This document shows, one piece after another, positions 41,369 to 49,252 of a stretch of 64,000 bases of DNA. Source of the stretch: Holdemania sp. Marseille-P2844 (GTDB taxonomy: Bacteria > Bacillota_I > Bacilli_A > Erysipelotrichales > Erysipelotrichaceae); contig NZ_LT635452.1 of assembly GCF_900120005.1 (NCBI RefSeq), positions 1 through 64,000 of the forward strand, given 5' to 3'. Within the stretch, counting starts at the first letter, position 1. Each line of letters begins with the position of its first letter. Position numbers and translations under genes: made by a program. Under the pieces are notes generated by a model, which searched no databases, had not been told where the DNA came from, and saw only the letters and a program-made list of their open reading frames with translations.

Positions 41369-41404
41369 TGATATCATTTTGATATCATTTCAATTTCTTG
41401 TCAA
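41369..41404 (-). promoter_or_regulatory. Tandem TGATATCA palindromes with -35 box
   Basis: Two TGATATCA palindromes at 41369-41376 and 41380-41387, spaced by 11 bp (one turn), lie between the start codon of the SPFH gene and a minus-strand TTGACA (41399-41404). They are candidate operator half-sites. The -10 box is not clear. Confidence 0.55.
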
Positions 41405-41644
41405 GTGTTTTCGTCAAGCAGCGAAAAAATCTTCCGAAATTCAAAATCCAATTATCCTTTTGTGGTAAGGAGAGGCCGCGGAATAACTCAGCACCGTCGA
41501 TCCGACTTCTATGATTTGTTTTCCTTACGTGCAGGATTGATCGACAATCGTGGATTGTTGCCGCTTATCTTCTGACTTCAATCTAAAACCACGGAATAAA
41601 ATGGGAACTTGAAAGAATAAAAGATCGTTATCAAAGAATAAAGA

Positions 41645-41691
41645 ATTGTTCTTTCTTCGCCGATATTGTTCTTTTATTCTGTATATTGTTC
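41645..41691. repeat. Three ATTGTTC repeats, exact 20-nt period
   Basis: ATTGTTC at 41645, 41665 and 41685; the first two extend to ATTGTTCTTT. Upstream, AGAATAAAAG (about 41614-41624) is the reverse complement of CTTTTATTCT between copies 2 and 3, so a hairpin is also possible. Exact period of 20 nt, about two helical turns. Function unknown. Confidence 0.65.
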
Positions 41692-41754
41692 CTCTTCCAG
41701 TTTTTCTGTTTATTTGAAAAAGATGAAGACGCAGTCTGACGAATATGAAAAAAA

Positions 41755-41784
41755 GATAAACCTTGCTTTCGCAATGCGTTTATC
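41755..41784 (-). terminator. Terminator of the minus-strand HAD/DUF4177 pair
   Basis: GATAAAC (41755-41761) pairs with GTTTATC (41778-41784), with inner TTGC/GCAA. On the minus strand a run of seven T follows. Confidence 0.75.
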
Positions 41785-41883
41785 CTTTTCTTCGTTAGAG
41801 CGTTCGGCAGCTCCGCAGGACAATCCGTCCGGGAGCTTCCCTGCTTTTAAAATCTTTGCATACAGAATTCTTTGTCTTTCAGA

Positions 41884-42069
41884 TTAACGCGGCAGCGGGT
41901 ACCGATCCGGATCCAGCGGCCGCTGCAGCGTGACAAGGTAGCCACGCTGAAACAGATCGCTGCTGTAACCGGCGGCAGCCACCTGCCAGCCTTTTCGTCC
42001 CCATTGGTTCAATTCTTCTTCCGCTTTGTCTAAATCATCGAAGACCAGAATCTTAAATTCCCACTGCAT
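41884..42069 (-). CDS. DUF4177 small protein
   Basis: A 61-residue protein matching the DUF4177 pattern: an N-terminal WEFKILVFDDLDKAEEELNQ strand-helix and the GRKGWQVAAAGYSSD segment. Small stand-alone proteins of this type are common in Bacillota and have no known function. It lies 9 bp after the HAD gene and probably shares its transcript. Confidence 0.75.
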   Translation of the reverse strand: MQWEFKILVFDDLDKAEEELNQWGRKGWQVAAAGYSSDLFQRGYLVTLQRPLDPDRYPLPR

Positions 42070-42078
42070 AGCTGTGCG

Positions 42079-42882
42079 CTAGGCGATGACGCCGAAATGC
42101 CGCAAGGCTTTGGCCACACCGTCTTCATCAACGGAAGGCGCGATGTAATCCGCCGCCGCTTTGACGTTATCCTTCGCGTTGGCTACCGCGACGCCGACGC
42201 CGGCCTTGACCAACATCGGGATATCGTTCTCCCCATCGCCGAAGGCCATGGTTTCCGCCCAGGAAATGCCCAGACGCTTCAGAACGGATTCGATTGTGGT
42301 CGTCTTATCGTTGCCGGTGCTGTAAATATCATAGCCCTGCGGATAACTCCAGGTAAAGGTCAGCTCCGGGAACTGATCGGTAATCGATTCGACCTTCGCT
42401 TCATCACCAATGATAAACAGCCCCATCGGCAGGCCGTGCGTCTTCTGATAATTCTGTTCGGCCGTATCGTCGATCAACAAATTCCCGACGTCCTTTCCTT
42501 TCAGATAACCCCAGTGGAATTGATGGAAGTGCGACTGGCAGACGACCGATTCGTCAAACTTATAGCCGACGCCCAATTCCAGCTCGTCGCACAGCTTGTT
42601 CAGGCGGATCATTGTGTCTTCCTGAATTTCATGCTTTTCAATAATTCCCTTGCCGGTTTCAATCAGACACTGCCCGTTGATCGTGACGTAATAATCCGGT
42701 TTCAGCGTGTCGTGGACGTCCTGCTGAATGAAGTAATAAGCCCGGCCGGTGGCGATCAACAGCTTGATCCCCTGACGCTGCGCCTGATGCAGCGCTTCGA
42801 CGCCCGCAGGCCGGATCGTTTCCGAGCCGCGGGCGATCAGGGTACCGTCGATATCCAGAATCAACATTTTTACATTTTCCAT
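42079..42882 (-). CDS. HAD-superfamily phosphatase (Cof-type)
   Basis: Cof-type HAD phosphatase of 267 residues. Motif I is DIDGTL (Asp10, Asp12), motif II is the LLIATGRAYYF segment, and motif IV is GDGENDIPML, the complete set for an active enzyme. The C2B cap sits in the middle. It likely dephosphorylates sugar phosphates or flavin or pyridoxal intermediates; the substrate cannot be inferred. It is the first gene of a two-gene minus-strand unit. Confidence 0.87.
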   Translation of the reverse strand: MENVKMLILDIDGTLIARGSETIRPAGVEALHQAQRQGIKLLIATGRAYYFIQQDVHDTLKPDYYVTINGQCLIETGKGIIEKHEIQEDTMIRLNKLCDELELGVGYKFDESVVCQSHFHQFHWGYLKGKDVGNLLIDDTAEQNYQKTHGLPMGLFIIGDEAKVESITDQFPELTFTWSYPQGYDIYSTGNDKTTTIESVLKRLGISWAETMAFGDGENDIPMLVKAGVGVAVANAKDNVKAAADYIAPSVDEDGVAKALRHFGVIA

Positions 42883-43204
42883 AATTGTTTTTGTACTCTC
42901 CTCTGTCAGTTATCATACCGTGATTTTCATCGGGTGAAAAGAGCTTTTGAAGATTTTATTCGTAAAAATTAGACATTGGATGAAATAATGTTTCAATGTT
43001 TCAACGCGTGATCCCGACCGGCGGATGACAGCCCGGAGAAATCCTTGGATTTTCTTTTATGAGGGGGCAGGACTGCAATTACGGATGTTCTTATAGCGTT
43101 TGAGAGGCTACGGGAAACGGACAGCGTATCGGGGATGCGGCAGGGAAATCAGTCGTGAAAGAATTAATTAACTGTAAGGGCTTTCATTTTTGTTCCGCTT
43201 CTTC

Positions 43205-43235
43205 TATAATGGAATTAACTTGGTCTGACCAGTTA
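43205..43235 (+). promoter_or_regulatory. lct promoter with FadR/GntR-like operator
   Basis: TATAAT (43205-43210) lies 17 bp after a weak TTTCAT. The operator-like palindrome TGGTC-T-GACCA (43221-43231) sits over the expected transcription start, with a partial AACT/AGTT extension. TGGTCNGACCA is the core bound by FadR-subfamily GntR proteins, so the first gene of the operon is likely autorepressed. The rest of the 363-bp gap (42883-43204) holds no gene. Confidence 0.75.
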
Positions 43236-43245
43236 GGGGTGAACT

Positions 43246-43923
43246 ATGGAAAATCAGGAAAAGAATTCGCAGATGATCGTCGACGATGTGATCGGTCAGA
43301 TCGGCAGCGGACGGCTGAAAATCAGCGAAGCTCTGCCCTCGGAGCGGGAGATGACGCAGCTCTATCACGTCAGCCGCAGCTGCGTGCGGGAAGCGATGCA
43401 GGTGCTGGCGCTGTTAGGCATCGTGCGGATCCGTCCGAAGGAAAAGACCCGCGTCCAGGCCTTTCAAATCGAACCATTCATCCAGCGGATTTCCCCGCTG
43501 TTGTTCGCACAGATGGGCTGTGAACAGGACATCGCCCAGTTTCGCTTAGCCGTTGAGATCAAAGCGGCGCAGCTGGCGGCTGAAAAAGGGGCGGATGAAG
43601 GACTGATGGAGCTGGTGGCGGCGATGCGAAGGTGCGAGGATGAAGCGCAGGCAGCGCAGCTGGATCTGCAATTCCACAAGGCGTTGGTGCACAACAGCGG
43701 CAACAGCCTGCTGAAAATTGCGCTGGACAGCGTCGGCAGTCTGATGGAATATTCCGTCGCGCATAACCGCCGGCAGATATCCACGCACAGCTCGCTGGCG
43801 ATTCTGATCGACCAGCACGAACAGCTGACCCGGACGATCGCGGCCAGACAGACGGAAAAAGCGGCGGAGCTGATGAAACGGCATCTGCGGCTGGAAGAAA
43901 ACAGGGAGGAAATAGAGAAGTGA
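43246..43923 (+). CDS. GntR/FadR-family regulator (LctA-like)
   Basis: A 225-residue FadR-type GntR regulator. The N-terminal winged HTH (about 8-72; ISEALPSEREMTQLYHVSRS) is followed by an all-helical FCD effector domain with the His-containing LDLQFHKALVHNSGN metal-binding segment near residue 150. It is the first gene of an operon with etfB, etfA and lctD and likely senses lactate, as LldR/LctA regulators do. It overlaps etfB by 4 bp (GTGA). Confidence 0.87.
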   Translation: MENQEKNSQMIVDDVIGQIGSGRLKISEALPSEREMTQLYHVSRSCVREAMQVLALLGIVRIRPKEKTRVQAFQIEPFIQRISPLLFAQMGCEQDIAQFRLAVEIKAAQLAAEKGADEGLMELVAAMRRCEDEAQAAQLDLQFHKALVHNSGNSLLKIALDSVGSLMEYSVAHNRRQISTHSSLAILIDQHEQLTRTIAARQTEKAAELMKRHLRLEENREEIEK

Positions 43924-44723
43924 ACATTGTCGTATGCGTAAAACAGGTTCCGGCGACGCAGAAGGTCGAAGTCGATCCGGTTACCGGCGTCTTAAAGCGG
44001 GACGGTATTGAAACGAAGATGAATCCATATGATCTGTACGCGATGGAAACTGCGCTGCAGATCAGAAAGAAAACCGGTGCGAAGATCCATGTGATCACGA
44101 TGGGGCCGCCGGCTGCCAAAGCGGTACTGCAGGAAGCATTCGCGCTGGGCGCCGACGAGGGCTGGCTGTTGACGGACCGGAAGTTTGCCGGGGCCGACGT
44201 GTTGGCGACCTCGTATACGATCGCCTCTGGAATCCGCCAGATCGATCATGTCGATCTGATTCTGTGCGGCAAGCAGACGACCGACGGCGACACGGCTCAG
44301 GTTGGACCGGAAATGGCCGAGGTGCTGGGAATTCCGCATATCAGCTGGGTTACGGAGCTGATCGACGCCGACGATCAGGCCTTGATTGTTAAGCAGGATC
44401 TGACCGAGGTTGAAGCGGTGGCCCGGATTCCTTATCCATGCCTGATCACGGTGGAAAAAGGAATTTTCCAGCCGAATCTGCCGTCCTATAAACGCGCGAA
44501 GGAAGCCGCGGACAACCCGATTCACACGCTGAGCGCGGCGCAGTGCCGGACCTTGGATCCATCCCGAATCGGTCTGTCAGGCTCGCCGACCCAGGTCGAG
44601 CGGATTTTCACGCCGACCCATGATGTGAAGACGATGCGGCTGGACGGGCCGGAAGCGGAAAGCGCGGCCAAGCTGGTCGCAATCCTGAAAGAAGATAAAA
44701 TGTGGGAGGAGGAAAACGCATGA
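43920..44723 (+). CDS. etfB: Electron transfer flavoprotein beta subunit (LctB)
   Basis: EtfB of 267 residues, beginning with the family pattern MNIVVCVKQVPATQKVEVDP. The LCGKQTTDGDTAQVGPEMAE segment (about 117-136) is the flavin/AMP-binding region diagnostic of EtfB. In the Lct complex (bifurcating lactate dehydrogenase) EtfAB passes electrons from lactate oxidation to NAD+, driven by ferredoxin. The start is a GTG with GGGAGG upstream, coupled to the GntR gene; its stop overlaps the etfA start by 4 bp. Confidence 0.92.
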   Translation: MNIVVCVKQVPATQKVEVDPVTGVLKRDGIETKMNPYDLYAMETALQIRKKTGAKIHVITMGPPAAKAVLQEAFALGADEGWLLTDRKFAGADVLATSYTIASGIRQIDHVDLILCGKQTTDGDTAQVGPEMAEVLGIPHISWVTELIDADDQALIVKQDLTEVEAVARIPYPCLITVEKGIFQPNLPSYKRAKEAADNPIHTLSAAQCRTLDPSRIGLSGSPTQVERIFTPTHDVKTMRLDGPEAESAAKLVAILKEDKMWEEENA

Positions 44724-45919
44724 GCGGCTTAGTGATTGATCCTAAAAAATGTACGCGCTGCGGTTTATGCATCACTCAATGTCCGTTTAACGCCATGGCG
44801 ATGGTCGACGGTCAGGTTCAGATCAACGCCGCCTGCAAGATGTGCCGGATGTGTCTGCGCAACTGTCCAAGTCAGGCGATCAGCGAACAGGTGGACGCGC
44901 CGCAGCCGCAGATCGACAAATCCCAATGGCATGATATTCTCGTCTACGTTGAACACAGCGACGGCCGGATTCATCCGGTGACGCTGGAATTGATCGGGAA
45001 GGCGCACGAGCTGGCCCGGGTTATCGGGCAACAGGTCAACTGTCTGATGATCGGCGATCACATTGAACAGGCGGCGGATTCCCTGCTGGATTATGGCGTC
45101 GCCAACGTCTATCTCTATGAAGATGCGCGGCTCCAGTATTTCCGTGCGGATAATTATACCGAAGTGTTTGAGGACTGCATTCAGCGCAGTCATCCGGCGG
45201 TTGTTCTGGTCGGTGCAACGGTCAGCGGACGTTCGCTCGCTCCGCGCACCGCGGCCCGCTTCCGCACCGGCTTAACGGCCGACTGTACGGTTCTGGAAAT
45301 GCGGGAGAATACCGATCTGGTGCAGATCCGGCCTGCTTTCGGCGGCAACATCATGGCTCAGATTCTGAACACCAATCATCGTCCGCAGTTTGCGACGGTG
45401 CGCTATAAAGTGATGGATCCGGCGGTGAAGCAGGCCCGGATCGGAAAGGTGGTGTCCTGTCCGATCGATCCGGCCAAGCTGGATTCCAAGATTGAATGGC
45501 TGAAAATTGAAAACAAGGAACAGGAGGTCAGCATTTCCGACGCTGAAGTGCTCGTCGCTGTCGGACGGGGCGTTAAGGATGAAAAGACGCTGGCGCTGAT
45601 CGAAGCATTAGCGCAGAAGCTGCATGCCCAGATGGCCTGCAGCCGGCCGGTTGTGGAAAGCGGGCGCTACGACGTCCGCCGTCAGATCGGTTTGTCCGGA
45701 CGAACGGTGAAGCCGAAGCTGATCCTGACCTTCGGCATCAGCGGAGCGATCCAGTTTACCGCCGGGATGAAGGGGGCGGAGAAAATCATCGCCGTCAACA
45801 CCGATCCGCAGGCTCCGATCTTTGATCTGGCGCATGTCGCGGTCGTCGGCGACGCCGGGCAAATCGCTGAAAATATGCTTAAAGAAATGGAGGGAGAGAC
45901 CGTATGTTCCGCAAACTAG
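44720..45919 (+). CDS. etfA: EtfA with N-terminal ferredoxin domain (LctC)
   Basis: EtfA of 399 residues with two [4Fe-4S] motifs at its N-terminus: CTRCGLCITQCP (Cys11, 14, 17, 21) and CKMCRMCLRNCP. The ferredoxin-EtfA fusion is characteristic of the bifurcating Lct and Car/Bcd-type complexes. The FAD-binding C-terminal domain has LSGRTVKPKLILTFGISGAI and the final HVAVVGDAGQ. The ATG at 44720 overlaps etfB; the longer in-frame start at 44702 lies inside etfB. It overlaps the following lctD by 16 bp. Confidence 0.92.
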   Translation: MSGLVIDPKKCTRCGLCITQCPFNAMAMVDGQVQINAACKMCRMCLRNCPSQAISEQVDAPQPQIDKSQWHDILVYVEHSDGRIHPVTLELIGKAHELARVIGQQVNCLMIGDHIEQAADSLLDYGVANVYLYEDARLQYFRADNYTEVFEDCIQRSHPAVVLVGATVSGRSLAPRTAARFRTGLTADCTVLEMRENTDLVQIRPAFGGNIMAQILNTNHRPQFATVRYKVMDPAVKQARIGKVVSCPIDPAKLDSKIEWLKIENKEQEVSISDAEVLVAVGRGVKDEKTLALIEALAQKLHAQMACSRPVVESGRYDVRRQIGLSGRTVKPKLILTFGISGAIQFTAGMKGAEKIIAVNTDPQAPIFDLAHVAVVGDAGQIAENMLKEMEGETVCSAN

Positions 45920-47301
45920 AAACCCGGGATATCGAAGCGCTGAGCGCGATCACCGGACGGGATTATGTCAGTGTCCGTGATGAAATTCATCCCGATTATA
46001 CGCATGACGAAATGACCCACTACGGCTGTTTTGACCCGGAGCTGGTCATCCAGCCGGGCTGCACGGAGGAAGTTTCACAGATTCTGGCCTATGCCGATCA
46101 AGAACATCTGCCGGTTACGACCCGCGGCGCGGGCACCGGTTTATGCGGGGGCTGCGTGCCGATTTACGGCGGCATCGTGCTGTCGATGATGCGCATGAAC
46201 AAGATTCTGGAAATTGACGAACAGACGATGAACGCCGTGCTGCAGCCGGGCGTGCTGCTGATGGAAATCATTGAGGAAGCAGCGAATCATAATCTGTTGT
46301 ACGCGCCGGATCCAGGCGAAAAGAGCGCGTCGGTCGGCGGCAACGTCATGACCAACGCCGGCGGCATGCGGGCGGTGAAATACGGCGTGACCCGTGATTA
46401 TGTGCGCGGCCTGGAAGTCGTGCTGGCGGACGGCAGTGTGCTGACGCTGGGCGGCAAGACCTCCAAGAACAGCTCCGGCTATTCCTTAAAGGACCTGATC
46501 GTCGGTTCCGAAGGCACGCTGGCCGTCGTCACGAAGATCACGATGAAGCTGCTGCCGAAGCCGCGCGCGATGACCTCGCTGTTGATTCCGTTTACGACGC
46601 TGAAGGACGCGCTGACGCTGGTGCCGAAAATCATGCGGCTGCCAGCGGTGGCGACGACGATTGAATTCATGGAAAAGGAAGTCATTCAGGACGCTCAGGA
46701 TTACCTCGGCAAGGACTTCCCGAACAAGGAATTCAACGCTTACCTGATCGTTTCTTACAGCGCCAACACGCCGGAAGAAATGCAGGCGATGATCCACGAC
46801 TGCGCCGAGCTGGCCTTGCAGGAAGGGGCGGAGGACGTCTTCATCTCCGATACCGAAGAACGCCAGAGCAGCATCTGGGATGCCCGCGGCGCGTTTCTGG
46901 AAGCGATTAAGAACTCAACGACGCAGATGGACGAATGCGACGTCGTCGTGGATATCGACAAGGTCGCCGACTTCTGTCAGTTTGCCCGCGATCTCTCAAT
47001 TCAGGAAAACATCCGTATCCGCAGCTTCGGTCATGCCGGCGACGGCAACCTGCATATCTATGTGCTGAAAGATGCGCTGTCGGAAGAAGAATGGCAGAAG
47101 AAGGTCGTGCGCTGCATGGACGCGCTGTACGCGAAAGCCGCGGCGATGAAGGGCCAGGTTTCCGGCGAACACGGCATCGGTCATGCCAAGCGCGACTATC
47201 TGAAACAGTCGCTGGATCCGGAACAGATCGAGCTGATGAAACGAATCAAGGCCGCCTTTGACCCGAACGGAATTCTCAATCCGGGCAAAGTCATCGGCTG
47301 A
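45904..47301 (+). CDS. lctD: FAD-linked lactate dehydrogenase (LctD)
   Basis: FAD-binding oxidase of the GlcD/D-LDH family (PCMH fold), 465 residues. The N-terminal FAD domain includes TRGAGTGLCGGCVP (about 75-88) and GGNVMTNAGGMRAVKYGVTR; the C-terminal FAD-oxidase domain ends with SGEHGIGHAKRDYL. Together with EtfAB in one operon this is the bifurcating lactate dehydrogenase known from Acetobacterium woodii (LctBCD), coupling lactate + NAD+ oxidation to reduced ferredoxin use. No permease or racemase gene is adjacent here. Confidence 0.9.
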   Translation: MFRKLETRDIEALSAITGRDYVSVRDEIHPDYTHDEMTHYGCFDPELVIQPGCTEEVSQILAYADQEHLPVTTRGAGTGLCGGCVPIYGGIVLSMMRMNKILEIDEQTMNAVLQPGVLLMEIIEEAANHNLLYAPDPGEKSASVGGNVMTNAGGMRAVKYGVTRDYVRGLEVVLADGSVLTLGGKTSKNSSGYSLKDLIVGSEGTLAVVTKITMKLLPKPRAMTSLLIPFTTLKDALTLVPKIMRLPAVATTIEFMEKEVIQDAQDYLGKDFPNKEFNAYLIVSYSANTPEEMQAMIHDCAELALQEGAEDVFISDTEERQSSIWDARGAFLEAIKNSTTQMDECDVVVDIDKVADFCQFARDLSIQENIRIRSFGHAGDGNLHIYVLKDALSEEEWQKKVVRCMDALYAKAAAMKGQVSGEHGIGHAKRDYLKQSLDPEQIELMKRIKAAFDPNGILNPGKVIG

Positions 47302-47392
47302 GAAACAGCGAAAAGCGCTGCTCAGCAGCCCCGGCGGTACTCTCTTTCAACCTGAATCCGCAATGAAGGAAAATCAGACCCGGCTTTAAATC

Positions 47393-47421
47393 AAGACCCT
47401 GGAATACCCCGGGGTCTTTTT
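47393..47421 (+). terminator. Terminator of the lct operon
   Basis: AAGACCC (47393-47399) pairs with GGGTCTT (47412-47418), followed by a T run. It lies about 90 bp after lctD. Confidence 0.75.
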
Positions 47422-47536
47422 ATGTTCGGAGTTTTGTTTTTCACTCAGGAAAAACAAGCAAAAACAAGCGGATTGTCTGAAAAAGCGTTGACCTGTCCCC
47501 TGGGGACTGTGTTATGCTCACAGCGAGGTGAGCGGA

Positions 47537-48145
47537 ATGCTGCTGAAAGAAGTCATGCAAAAGAGCGGGCTGACCCGCAAACAAATTGAAATACTTCAAC
47601 AGAAGGGATTGATTCATCCGACCCGGGAAGAAAACGGATACCGCAATTATACCGAGCAGGATCTGAAAATGCTGAAGCAGGTCAACTTTCTTAAGAAATT
47701 TGAGTTTACGCTGAACGAGTGCCATGCCCTGTTGATCGAAGGCGACGCAGCCGTACTGGATCAGAAACGGGAACAGCTGCTGTCCCAACGCTACCGGCTG
47801 GATACCGCGCTGCAGTATCTGGATCATCTCAAGGATCCCGATACCCAGCAGATCGAGCTGGAATCGGTGGAACAAACGTTTGATCTCTACGATCAGATCA
47901 GCGCTGGTCAGCGCGGGCAGAAAATCATCCAGATGGAAAATGAAATCGTCAAAGCGCAGATATCGTTTAATAGTTTAATCGAATACACGATCGGCATCGG
48001 TTTTTCGATGACGGCGATACTGCCCCGGCTGAATCAACGCCTGACGGTTTTGATCGTGACTATGCTGCTGGTGCAGGGAATGAAGTCGTCGACGCGGTTC
48101 CGCTGGCTGATCCTGCGGGTCGGTCAGTTTTTAAGAATTATTTAG
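47537..48145 (+). CDS. MerR-family regulator with C-terminal hydrophobic tail
   Basis: A 202-residue MerR-type protein. The HTH is MLLKEVMQKSGLTRKQIEIL followed by GLIHPTREENGYRNY; a coiled coil lies near 75-110. The last 55 residues contain a hydrophobic stretch (VLIVTMLLVQGM region), so it may be membrane-associated. The ATG at 47537 is chosen over the GTG at 47528 for GAGGTG 6 bp upstream. Target unknown; the MacAB-like operon starts 400 bp downstream after a terminator. Confidence 0.75.
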   Translation: MLLKEVMQKSGLTRKQIEILQQKGLIHPTREENGYRNYTEQDLKMLKQVNFLKKFEFTLNECHALLIEGDAAVLDQKREQLLSQRYRLDTALQYLDHLKDPDTQQIELESVEQTFDLYDQISAGQRGQKIIQMENEIVKAQISFNSLIEYTIGIGFSMTAILPRLNQRLTVLIVTMLLVQGMKSSTRFRWLILRVGQFLRII

Positions 48146-48410
48146 CGCAGAGTGAACGCGGAGAGGGCCGCTGAAACTCCGCGTTTTTTTTAGAATGGGA
48201 ATGTGACAAAATCGTTAGTTCCCTGCAAGCCAGATCCATGGTGAAGAGAAGCCGCAGCGCGTACAATGAACAAGGAAAGTCAGTGAATCAGTGGAAAAAA
48301 ACGCTTGCTTTCTGTGAAAATCAGAATATAATATGACTCAAGAAAGAAAAATAAGAAAAAAAAGAAATGGGAGGCAAGATAAAAAAGATCAGAATTTTTA
48401 AGGGAAAGGA
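48146..48410. other. Gap upstream of the ABC efflux operon
   Basis: Together with the promoter region this makes a 406-bp gap. It contains the terminator at 48156-48191 and, further on, purine- and A-rich sequence without any gene. Confidence 0.4.
48156..48191 (+). terminator. Rho-independent terminator
   Basis: ACGCGGAG (48156-48163) pairs with CTCCGCGT (48177-48184), followed by a run of eight T. Confidence 0.85.
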
Positions 48411-48456
48411 TTGACAAATTCAACGATGTGTATTATTGTATTACTGTTCTAATACA
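48411..48456 (+). promoter_or_regulatory. Promoter and palindrome of the MacAB-like operon
   Basis: A consensus TTGACA lies at 48411-48416. About 20 bp downstream is the perfect 7-bp inverted repeat TGTATTACTGTTCTAATACA (48437-48456), probably overlapping the -10/start region and a candidate repressor site. A second TATAAT lies at 48511-48516, nearer the ATG at 48552. Confidence 0.6.
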
Positions 48457-48551
48457 AAAATCTTATGAAGTTCTTTAGGAATCCTTTCGATGGGTTTAAG
48501 CCTTGGACTTTATAATGAAAAACGATTTACGCATGACAGGGAGGGAAGTTC

Positions 48552-49250
48552 ATGTCCGAAGCTTTAATCGAGATCAGAGATCTCTGTAAAATATACAATC
48601 CGGGCGAGGTGGAGGTCCGCGCGCTGGATCATGTCAGTCTGACGATCAACCGCGGCGAACTGGTTGCGATCATCGGACAGTCGGGTTCCGGCAAATCCAC
48701 GCTGATGAATCAGCTGGGCTGTCTGGATGTTCCGACTTCCGGTGATTATTTCCTGAGCGGTCAGAACGTCGCCAAGCTCAGCGATAACGAATTATCGGAT
48801 ATCCGTAACCGGGAGATCGGCTTTATTTTTCAGGGATTCAACTTAATTCCCAATCTGACAGCTGTGGAGAATGTCGAGGTTCCGCTGATTTACCGCGGGA
48901 TCGGCAAGCGTGAACGGCGTCAGCTGGCGATATCGTCGCTGGAAAAGGTCGGACTGGGTCACCGGCTTGATCACAAGCCGTCGCAGATGTCCGGCGGTCA
49001 GCAGCAGCGCGTTGCGATTGCGCGGGCCATCGCCGCCGCTCCGCCGTTGATTCTGGCGGACGAACCGACCGGCAACCTGGATTCCGCGTCAAGCAAGGAA
49101 ATCCTGCAAATTTTAAAACAGATGCACGCCAGCGGGCGCACGGTCATCCTGATTACGCATGACAACGAGATCGCCGCGCAGGCCAGGCGGATCATTCATA
49201 TCCGCGACGGAAAGATTGATTCCGATACACTCAACGAGGGAGGAAAATAA
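48552..49250 (+). CDS. MacB-type ABC transporter ATPase
   Basis: ABC ATPase of 232 residues, LolD/MacB subfamily. Walker A GQSGSGKS (Lys near 45), Q-loop region, signature [14 protein letters not shown] and Walker [14 protein letters not shown] are all present. With the adaptor and permease encoded next it forms a three-part export system for peptides, lipids or drugs. In Gram-positives this trio lacks an outer-membrane partner. AGGGAGG lies before the ATG. Confidence 0.92.
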   Translation: MSEALIEIRDLCKIYNPGEVEVRALDHVSLTINRGELVAIIGQSGSGKSTLMNQLGCLDVPTSGDYFLSGQNVAKLSDNELSDIRNREIGFIFQGFNLIPNLTAVENVEVPLIYRGIGKRERRQLAISSLEKVGLGHRLDHKPSQMSGGQQQRVAIARAIAAAPPLILADEPTGNLDSASSKEILQILKQMHASGRTVILITHDNEIAAQARRIIHIRDGKIDSDTLNEGGK

Positions 49251-49252
49251 CG

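Larger units (their letters stand above)
41405..41883. other. Long gap with repeats and terminator
   Basis: The 535 bp between the SPFH gene and the DUF4177 gene hold no credible CDS. The +strand frame at 41666-41887 has low-complexity composition and overlaps the repeats and hairpin. The contents seen are three ATTGTTC repeats (41645-41691) and a terminator for the minus strand (41755-41784). Confidence 0.5.

Noticed and set aside
41666-41887. 73-codon plus-strand ORF
   Set aside because: It overlaps the ATTGTTC repeats and a terminator stem and has low-complexity sequence.
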